Under the pieces are notes generated by a model that was not told the DNA's origin, did not search any database, and saw only the letters and a program-made list of their open reading frames with translations. A stretch of DNA of 64,000 nt. It comes from Parasphingorhabdus marina DSM 22363. GTDB lineage: Bacteria > Pseudomonadota > Alphaproteobacteria > Sphingomonadales > Sphingomonadaceae. Numbering within the stretch: the stretch's first letter is position 1; each line of letters opens with the position of its first letter. Shown here piece by piece: positions 58,405 through 64,000 of this stretch. The DNA lies in NCBI RefSeq assembly GCF_900128895.1, contig NZ_FSQW01000001.1:1302001-1366000 (forward strand). Direction: 5' to 3'. The position numbers were made by a program, and so were the translations under genes.

Positions 58405-61116
58405 TCAGAAATTCAAGCCAATGCTCAAGGAAAAACGCGTGCCAACATCATAGGCGTTGTTGAGAATTGTGGAGGCATTCAGCGTCTGGGATTCCCTGTA
58501 ATCCTCGCCCAGAATGTTCCGCACTTCGAACTTCACCTCAAAATCCTGGCCTGCGATATCCAGCTCCTCGCGCATGACGAAATCGAGTTGCCATCCGGTT
58601 CTTTCGACAAGGTCCGGCTGATCCTGTGGCCCGCGAGCCGTTACGCGCGGGCTGTTATATGTCAGCAGGATCGTCTGCTGGGACAGCGGTCCGTCCTCCC
58701 GTTCCATGCCGAATTGCAGGTTGGCAACATGCCTGGACTGGCCGGTCAATCGATCCCCGTCGGTGAAGAAGCTGGTTGCCGCTCCGGGAAGAAGCGTGAT
58801 CGGGCTGATCGCCGTGTCGGCCGCGCCAACGGAGATTTCCGACTCCGTGAAGGTATAGTTGGCAGCCAGAAGCAGGCGGCGATCGTCAAAAAATGACCCA
58901 CCCAGATCTTGGAGCGGGAAATATTTCACCACTTCGGCTTCCACGCCATAGAGCTGCGCCGACGGGGCGTTGGAAAAGCCCTGGAAGAAAGCGCCACCGC
59001 CCTGGACGAAGGCCACGGACTCGATCGGATTGTCGATATCCTTGTAAAATCCGGCAATTGTGATTCGTTCGCCGCGTCCGATATAATATTCGAAACGGGC
59101 CTCTGCATTGATCAGTTCGCTGTCGTCCAGCAACGGATTGCCGATAAACGTCCGGTTGGTCTCGACATCGAGAAATTGCTGCGGGGCCAGTTCGCGAAAT
59201 TGCGGCCGGGCGATGGTTCGCGAAGCGGCGATACGGAATTGCATGTCATCTGCGAAATTCCAGGTCAGCGTGGCTGCAGGCAGGAAATAGTCGTTGGCGA
59301 GACTGGTTGGGACACCGCCCCCGGTCGTTCCGGTGAGCAATATGGGAGACACCGTCTGGCTGGCGTCTTCGTACCGGATACCAAGGTTGAGCCTGACGCC
59401 ATCAGTCAGTTCCGCATCTACCGAGCCATACCCGGCATGGACTTCCAGTTCCGCAGTATAGGCTGGCACGGTCGTCTGGGACGCGGTCTCCTGCAATTCA
59501 ATCTGCTGCGTGAAGATGTTGAAATCCGACAGCAGAAAATCGATCCGCTGTTGCTCCAGTGGGCTTGCAAGACCGTTGGTTGGCAGAAAACGGAAGTCCC
59601 GCCGGGATGCGTTGCGGTCGTTCAGATAATAATTGTAGCCGAACAGGAAGTTTGCCGGAATTCCGATATCTGTTTCATATCCCAAATCCACTCCCGCGCC
59701 ATAAACGTCATCATTCAGATCGCTGAACCGGATCCGCGCGGACTGGCCCGGAGAAGTCAGGTCATTTACAAAATCATTGGCGACCTGATCGTCAAAGGCA
59801 TAGCTGTAGGTTCGCTCATAGGGCGCATCGCGTTTGGAATTGGCATAGCTTGCGCGCAGATCCAGGCTGATCTCGTCAAACCTGAATTCTCCGACAAACT
59901 GGGTGGTGAACAATTGACGCTCGAACCAGCTTGTCCGGCTCTGGTTGAGGAGGGTTTCCTCTCCCACGCTGATGGCATCGGTTCCGGCTGCAATCTGGGC
60001 GTCCTTGATCGTGTCATGGATATAGAGGTTGGAAAGACGCAGCTTGTGTTCGTCAATCTCGGCCGACAGCGCGAGCAGGCCGTTGACGATGATCCGGTTC
60101 TGGGTCTGCAGAAAATTGAAATTGCGGTCGGGCAGCAGGCCGTCCTGTCCGTCAATCTGGACGATCCCCTGGGTTTGCTGCTGAACGCCGCCACGTGTCC
60201 GCCAGCTGTTGTCGAAACCCGCCGTCGCGATTATTCCGACAAAGGCATTCCCTACATCGAGCGTGGTGCCGCCGGTGATTTCTGCGGAGAAATTCGCGGG
60301 GATGTCATTATTGCGCTGGATGAGAGCGGTTTCGGCATTGGTCAGGCTGGCGGCAAAATTCTGCAGATCGAGCGACGAAAAATTATTGCCTGTTGAAATG
60401 GGAACCAGCTGGTCAATCGCATTTTGCAGCCCGGTCGGGATGGAGCGGATCCCGCCGCTGTCATATCCGATGATGTCCGTCGGTGACCCGTCATAGGTAT
60501 AGCCGAGCTCACCCGTTGTTTCACTGTCCCCGCTGATCCCGGCGCTAATCTTCAGGAACGGCTCTTCCGGGGTCGATTTCGTCGTGAGGTTAATCACGCC
60601 GCCGCCGAATTCCCCCGGATAATTTACAGAATAGCTTTTCTGGACAACGGTGGACGCGATGACGCTGGTCGGAAAAAGGTCGAGCGGCACAACGCGGCGC
60701 AGCGGCTCGGGAGACGGCAGCGGGAGCCCGTTGAGCAGCGCAAGCGAATAACGTTCGCCCAGCCCACGGACAAAAACAAATCGACCACCAACCACGCTGA
60801 GTCCGGTCACACGTTGCAGCGATCCGGCGATATCGCCATCGGCTGCGCGGGCGATTTCCTCGGCACCGAGGACCGAAACCACTTCCGGAGTGGCGCGGAT
60901 AGGGTTGGGAATGAACCGGCCGCGGACAATAATATCTCCGCCGAAGTCACCCCCTGGCGCGGAAATGTCGACATCTTCTTCCTCTGAGACTTCCGGTTCC
61001 TGTGCCACCTGCTCACCCGCTGTTTCTTCTGCCGGAGTGGTCTGGGCGAGGGCAGCCGGAGCAAACAGGGCAGTGCTCAGAAGCAGGCTGGAGATAAATT
61101 GAGTCCGCTTTTTCAT
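58405..61116 (-). CDS. TonB-dependent outer-membrane receptor paired with a beta-helix lipoprotein
   Basis: 903 residues. Signal peptide with cleavage after ALA-QTT, an acidic N-terminal linker, TonB-box-like DIIVRGRFIPNP, a plug with SVLGAEEIARAADGDIAGSLQRVTGLSVV and VRGLGERYSLALLNGLPLPSPEP, and a 22-strand-type barrel ending in FSLSIGLNF. The strip RGLGERYS...LNG and the early RYSVNYPGEFGGGVINL-like region (here SYSVNYPGEFGGGVINL) are typical of the receptor branch that pairs with a PT-linker lipoprotein. That lipoprotein gene lies directly upstream (61191-62717). The ligand is unknown. A terminator-like hairpin separates the two genes. Confidence 0.92.
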   Translation of the reverse strand: MKKRTQFISSLLLSTALFAPAALAQTTPAEETAGEQVAQEPEVSEEEDVDISAPGGDFGGDIIVRGRFIPNPIRATPEVVSVLGAEEIARAADGDIAGSLQRVTGLSVVGGRFVFVRGLGERYSLALLNGLPLPSPEPLRRVVPLDLFPTSVIASTVVQKSYSVNYPGEFGGGVINLTTKSTPEEPFLKISAGISGDSETTGELGYTYDGSPTDIIGYDSGGIRSIPTGLQNAIDQLVPISTGNNFSSLDLQNFAASLTNAETALIQRNNDIPANFSAEITGGTTLDVGNAFVGIIATAGFDNSWRTRGGVQQQTQGIVQIDGQDGLLPDRNFNFLQTQNRIIVNGLLALSAEIDEHKLRLSNLYIHDTIKDAQIAAGTDAISVGEETLLNQSRTSWFERQLFTTQFVGEFRFDEISLDLRASYANSKRDAPYERTYSYAFDDQVANDFVNDLTSPGQSARIRFSDLNDDVYGAGVDLGYETDIGIPANFLFGYNYYLNDRNASRRDFRFLPTNGLASPLEQQRIDFLLSDFNIFTQQIELQETASQTTVPAYTAELEVHAGYGSVDAELTDGVRLNLGIRYEDASQTVSPILLTGTTGGGVPTSLANDYFLPAATLTWNFADDMQFRIAASRTIARPQFRELAPQQFLDVETNRTFIGNPLLDDSELINAEARFEYYIGRGERITIAGFYKDIDNPIESVAFVQGGGAFFQGFSNAPSAQLYGVEAEVVKYFPLQDLGGSFFDDRRLLLAANYTFTESEISVGAADTAISPITLLPGAATSFFTDGDRLTGQSRHVANLQFGMEREDGPLSQQTILLTYNSPRVTARGPQDQPDLVERTGWQLDFVMREELDIAGQDFEVKFEVRNILGEDYRESQTLNASTILNNAYDVGTRFSLSIGLNF

Positions 61117-61146
61117 CGGAGATATTCCTTATCGAAAATAAAAAAG

Positions 61147-61175
61147 GGGATGGCGGCACGAAACGCCGCCATCCC
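61147..61175 (-). terminator. Intrinsic terminator/attenuator between lipoprotein and receptor genes
   Basis: GGGATGGCGGC (61147-61157) and GCCGCCATCCC (61165-61175) are perfect 11-bp arms with a 7-base loop. On the minus strand the stem is followed by C then TTTTTTATTT. It lies 16 bp after the lipoprotein stop and 31 bp before the receptor start, so partial read-through would give more lipoprotein than receptor mRNA. Confidence 0.8.
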
Positions 61176-61190
61176 AAAAGTCAGGTCCGG

Positions 61191-62717
61191 TTACCCGATG
61201 GTCGGTGCGGTGATGCAGTCATCGGCATAGAGACCACAGGTCCAGCCCTGGAACCGGGTGTCATTGGCATCCTGCACGGCGCCGATGTAGCTGACATCCT
61301 CGAAGAAACTGTTGGCACCGCTGGCTGCAAACGGCGTCACGGCCGTTTCGTTTGCTCCATTGATGAATGGCAGCGGGAACACGGCACTGGCGAGTGTCGA
61401 CGTTCCACCAGTGGTGTTGTTCGTTCCGTTGGTGAACAAGGTCTGGATCGTGGCTACCGTCACATTGCCGTCATCGACAAAATCTGTCGTGCAACTCAGG
61501 AAAGTGGACTCGAATACTGGCGGCCCGTTTTCATCCGGCTGAGCACCAGCGGCCTGAACAGTCGCCGTGCCGTCGACATCGAGACAGCTGTTCGTGCCCT
61601 GACTGGTCAGGATCGAGTTGTAGAATTCATAATCCCCGCCACCGCGCAGGAGAACCGTGAAATCCCCGCCTCGGGACACGAAGGTCACATTGGCGAGCTG
61701 ATGTCGCTGACGCGGTTCCGCGTCCTCGTCACCATTGGAGTCCGCTTCCATCACATGGTCGCCGCCGCCCGCGCGCTGAACCGCAAGGATAAACTGGTTG
61801 GCACCCTGGTAGCCGGAATCGCTGTCCACCGAGTCATCATCGATGCCGGTCATCACCAGATTCTTGCCGTTAACCCGACCGCCAAACCACTCAACGCCGT
61901 CATCCGAACTGTTGTGAACCTGAACATTCTGGAAGAAGGTGCCACTGCCAACGCCAGCAAGAGTAATGCCGTTGAGTTCGTTGCCGGGCGAAACTTCGAA
62001 GCCTGGGTAACGAACCTGCAGATAGGAAATCCGTCCGCTGGAATCGGCCGGAAGCGTCCCGCCATAGACAGCGTTGGTTGGGCCTTCGACAATCGCTTCG
62101 CAGTCGGTGCGGGTGCCGCCGGGGTTGGATGCCCCGCCGCTGGCGCAATCCGAAATCGGGGCGCGGCCCAATATCACGACGCCACCCCACTGACCGATGC
62201 TGTTGATCCCGGCCGTGCCTTCGACATTCTGACGAGAGGTCATGATGATCGGAGCAGAGGCTGTACCTTCTGCGAAAATCTGTGAACCGCGATTGACGAG
62301 CAGGAAGTCGCCGCCGGAGGAACCAAAAAGAACAACGCCCGGTTCTATGGTCAGGATACCGGATGCACCACCATCAACGCCAACTTCGACACCGCCGTTC
62401 AGCGAGTAGATCCTGCCGGATTCCTGCGGAATGACGAGGTTGCCGGTGATGGTGCCGGAGATCTGACAGTTGCGAACTTCTTCGCCGTTGCCTGTTGTGA
62501 GCGTGCCAACATTCGCTGTGCCGGTGGGGCAGTCAGCCGCCGGGCCAGGGTTCGGAGTTGGTGTTGGAGTTGGCGTCGGAGTTGGCGTTGGAGTGGGGGT
62601 TGGCAGAATGACCAGGTTGCCTTCACCGGGTGAAGCCACATCATCGGCACCACAGGCGGACACGGCAAGCGCTGCGGCACTTGCGAAAAGGACGGAACGA
62701 CACTTTTTATTGATCAT
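61191..62717 (-). CDS. Beta-helix lipoprotein with Pro-Thr linker, receptor partner
   Basis: 508 residues; GGAG lies nine bases before ATG 62717. The signal ends in lipobox VSAC, then an acidic spacer, a (PT)8P linker and a large Gly/Asn/Asp-rich domain. Repeated short strands (GILTIEPGVVLFGSSGGDFLLVNRGSQIFAEGTASAPI, ISYLQVRYPGFEVSPGNELNGITLAGVGSG) suggest a right-handed parallel beta-helix. Six or more Cys may form disulphides. In proteobacteria such proteins are encoded next to large TonB receptors and are thought to act at the cell surface as ligand binders. The substrate is unknown. Confidence 0.82.
   Translation of the reverse strand: MINKKCRSVLFASAAALAVSACGADDVASPGEGNLVILPTPTPTPTPTPTPTPTPNPGPAADCPTGTANVGTLTTGNGEEVRNCQISGTITGNLVIPQESGRIYSLNGGVEVGVDGGASGILTIEPGVVLFGSSGGDFLLVNRGSQIFAEGTASAPIIMTSRQNVEGTAGINSIGQWGGVVILGRAPISDCASGGASNPGGTRTDCEAIVEGPTNAVYGGTLPADSSGRISYLQVRYPGFEVSPGNELNGITLAGVGSGTFFQNVQVHNSSDDGVEWFGGRVNGKNLVMTGIDDDSVDSDSGYQGANQFILAVQRAGGGDHVMEADSNGDEDAEPRQRHQLANVTFVSRGGDFTVLLRGGGDYEFYNSILTSQGTNSCLDVDGTATVQAAGAQPDENGPPVFESTFLSCTTDFVDDGNVTVATIQTLFTNGTNNTTGGTSTLASAVFPLPFINGANETAVTPFAASGANSFFEDVSYIGAVQDANDTRFQGWTCGLYADDCITAPTIG
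62553..62603 (-). repeat. Tandem hexanucleotide repeat encoding the Pro-Thr linker
   Basis: Seventeen codons of alternating Pro and Thr form imperfect 6-base tandem repeats (GGNGTT-like on the plus strand). The length could vary by slippage without a frameshift, changing only the linker length between lipid anchor and beta-helix. Confidence 0.8.
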
Positions 62718-63007
62718 CAGGGATATCTCCGCAAATCGGGTTTGAAACTGTTGAGTTCAAACGATGCGGAACCGAATCAGCTTATCCCCATCGCCTTCGG
62801 ACCTGGGCAATAGGCAGGGAAAATGACTCGTTGGTGCGGTTCAGATGACGTTTCAGAGACAAAAATAAGTCATGTATGTTGCTGTTTGTCCGGACATGGC
62901 AGAGGAGTCAGGTATTTTGCTGCACTGCAGCAGTTGTAAAATATCGGAGAAACAAAAAACGGCCACAAATGCGGCCGCTCTTGATTCTAATTGTCGCTGT
63001 TATCGAC
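62718..63007. other. Intergenic region upstream of the receptor-partner lipoprotein
   Basis: About 290 bp. It must hold the promoter of the minus-strand lipoprotein-receptor pair and, at its right end, the terminator of the TPR gene. I see no gene. TGACTTATTTTTGT on the minus strand near 62870 is A+T-rich and could be part of a promoter, but no convincing -35/-10 pair or operator is visible. Confidence 0.4.
62954..62977 (-). terminator. Terminator of the TPR gene
   Basis: On the minus strand CGGCC and GGCCG form a 5-bp stem with an 8-base loop, followed by TTTTTT. It lies 31 bp after the TPR gene stop. The stem is short, so termination may be partial. Confidence 0.45.
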
Positions 63008-63391
63008 TTAGCGAGACGCCACCCGATTGTTCAGATTGCGCAGGGCCAGTCTGGCCGCATCACGCGAATTGATCACCGTCCCATCGGATAGAACAAGATC
63101 CAGACTGCGATTGCTGTTGATCGCGGATTGGAACATGACAGCCGCGTCACCCATGCGTCCCGTTCGGGCATAGGCCTGTCCCAGATTGATCAGTCGCGCA
63201 GGATCATTTGCCTGGACGTATTTTGCCTGTTCCAGTCGTTCAACGGCCACCTCATTTTTGCCGGCCATCAGGGCATCATAAGCCAGGGCTCCCTTGGCGT
63301 AGCCGATTTCACCCTTGTCGGATTCGGCAGACGCAGGTGTCGCTGTCATCATCAACCCTGTTGCAATCCCCAGTATTTTCAAGATTTTCAT
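63008..63391 (-). CDS. Small periplasmic TPR-like protein
   Basis: 127 residues; AGGAG lies upstream of ATG 63391. Signal peptide with cleavage near ASA-ESD. The mature part has two or three TPR-like helix pairs (YAKGALAYDALMAGKNEVAVERLEQAKYVQANDPARLINLGQAYARTGRMGDAAVMFQSAI). Such proteins scaffold other envelope proteins; the partner is unknown. It stands alone between a Pho-box-like element upstream and a terminator downstream. Confidence 0.8.
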   Translation of the reverse strand: MKILKILGIATGLMMTATPASAESDKGEIGYAKGALAYDALMAGKNEVAVERLEQAKYVQANDPARLINLGQAYARTGRMGDAAVMFQSAINSNRSLDLVLSDGTVINSRDAARLALRNLNNRVASR

Positions 63392-63420
63392 TGCCTGCTC
63401 TCCTATCCGATGACGGATAT

Positions 63421-63463
63421 ATTACAGAAATATGACAGTTTTTGCAACAAAACTGTCATATTT
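63421..63463 (-). promoter_or_regulatory. Pho-box-like repeat within a perfect 15-bp inverted repeat
   Basis: On the minus strand CTGTCAT-ATTT-CTGTAAT (63438-63421) matches the 7-4-7 direct-repeat layout of a PhoB box with one mismatch. The left repeat is also part of a perfect inverted repeat with arms AAATATGACAGTTTT and AAAACTGTCATATTT around TGCAAC (63428-63463). The element is 30-72 bp upstream of the TPR gene start. It may bind PhoB or another dimeric regulator; the neighbouring CobW gene ends on the other side. Confidence 0.6.
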
Positions 63464-63577
63464 GGGAAGCGGCCAAGATGGACAATGCAACTGGATATCC
63501 GGTTCATCTCGAAAGTGAACACCGGCATTGGCATGTTTTTCGGGTGTCAGCGCATAGTTTTTGCCGCCCAAGGCTGG

Positions 63578-64000
63578 CTAGGTTGCACCCAGTCCCATAA
63601 CTTTCGTACCGGCAAATTTGTTCTGCACAAAAGCCAGCATGTCCCGCAATTCGGTTTCTTCCAGATCGCGAAGAATGAAGACAATGCGGGAGCTGCGATC
63701 ATCCCCGGGCCAGTTCTCCAGGATTTCCGGCGGATGCCAGATGTGCTGGACACCGTGAATGACGAGGGGCTTGTCGAGTTCGGCGAGATTGATGATGCCC
63801 TTGACCCGCAGGACGTTGACACCGTTGAACGTCACCAGCATCTCCAGCCAGCTGTCGAACACCTTGGCCGGCAGGGGCTCGTTTATTGTCAGGCAAACGG
63901 ATCTGATCCGGTGGTCATGGCGATTAATGTCGTGTTCGTGGCCGTGACCGTGGGTATGATGGCTGGATTCTCCATGGTGGTGATGGTGATCATGCTCCTC
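63578..64000 (-). CDS. CobW/COG0523-type metallochaperone GTPase, C-terminal part (cut by window end)
   Basis: The frame is open from base 64000 to the TAG at 63578-63580, giving the last 140 residues. It begins with a His-rich linker (EEHDHHHHHGESSHHTHGHG), typical of zinc- or cobalt-handling CobW proteins, followed by the CobW C-terminal domain (LRVKGIINLAELDKPLVIHGVQHIWHPPE, RIVFILRDLEETELRDML). The N-terminal GTPase domain lies beyond the window. Such proteins deliver a metal to target enzymes and are often zinc-starvation induced, but no Zur box can be checked here. Confidence 0.88.
   Translation of the reverse strand, partial: EEHDHHHHHGESSHHTHGHGHEHDINRHDHRIRSVCLTINEPLPAKVFDSWLEMLVTFNGVNVLRVKGIINLAELDKPLVIHGVQHIWHPPEILENWPGDDRSSRIVFILRDLEETELRDMLAFVQNKFAGTKVMGLGAT

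Noticed and set aside
58909-60396. 495-codon plus-strand frame opposite the second TonB receptor gene
   Set aside because: Antisense shadow; the receptor on the minus strand is complete.
62820-62880. Possible Pho box upstream of the beta-helix lipoprotein gene (TTGTCTC-N4-ACGTCAT)
   Set aside because: Only about 9 of 14 repeat positions match, too weak to call.
1-64000. CRISPR array, insertion sequence, rRNA operon or prophage
   Set aside because: No regularly spaced identical repeats, no transposase, integrase, rRNA or phage structural gene was seen anywhere in the window.

Overview
The window looks like chromosomal DNA of a marine or freshwater sphingomonad (order Sphingomonadales, Alphaproteobacteria). 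This rests on the genome style (about 58-60 % GC by eye, dense operons with ATGA and TGATG stop-start overlaps), a hemD gene followed by a membrane-anchored mitofilin-like gene, two large TonB-dependent receptors, a receptor paired with a proline-threonine-linker lipoprotein, and many FAD monooxygenase, glutathione S-transferase and PEP-mutase-like catabolic genes. The genus cannot be fixed from the sequence alone.

Layout. Bases 1-6300 are housekeeping: end of hemD, a membrane protein, two hotdog thioesterases, an oligopeptidase B and an Xaa-Pro aminopeptidase. A tRNA-Thr(GGT) at 6410-6484 is followed by a 300-bp stretch packed with inverted repeats and then by a solitary single-chain restriction-modification enzyme (6782-10906, minus strand).

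Bases 11245-45079 are a catabolic island of about 34 kb: an IclR regulator, a FAD flavoprotein, an alcohol dehydrogenase, a PEP-mutase/isocitrate-lyase-type lyase, a PrpE-like acyl-CoA synthetase, three FAD aromatic-type monooxygenases, a FAD-linked oxidase, two MFS carriers, two aldehyde dehydrogenases, two alpha/beta hydrolases, a cupin, an ornithine-cyclodeaminase-like enzyme, two penicillin-binding-protein-like lipoprotein hydrolases, two glutathione S-transferases, a second lyase, a phytanoyl-CoA-type dioxygenase, an arylmalonate-decarboxylase/maleate-isomerase-like protein, an allantoinase-type deacetylase and a TonB receptor. I found the palindrome TATCC-N7-GGATA perfectly matched in front of the IclR gene and in two divergent promoter regions, with near matches in front of two or three further transcripts, so IclR probably controls the whole island. 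The island also holds two copies of a two-gene module I do not recognise: a methyltransferase with a long N-terminal extension plus a small partner protein of about 100 residues. The substrate is unknown; an organic acid or a ring compound imported through the TonB receptor is the natural guess.

Bases 45568-58193 are an envelope module: lipoproteins, a lysozyme-inhibitor-like protein, an Arg/Gln-rich repeat protein, two proteins sharing a four-cysteine domain I do not recognise, DUF1036-like proteins, a four-helix membrane protein, a 7TMR-DISM histidine kinase with a LuxR-type response regulator, and a PulE/GspE-like protein whose ATPase motifs are degenerate. An 18-bp palindrome, ATRGTG-N6-CACYAT (one copy has a single mismatch), sits 35-60 bp upstream of five of these genes. 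It is a good candidate for the operator of the response regulator, and this is the most likely undescribed regulon in the window.

Bases 58405-64000 hold a second TonB receptor with its beta-helix lipoprotein partner, a small TPR protein behind a Pho-box-like inverted repeat, and the C-terminal part of a CobW-type metallochaperone GTPase cut by the window end.
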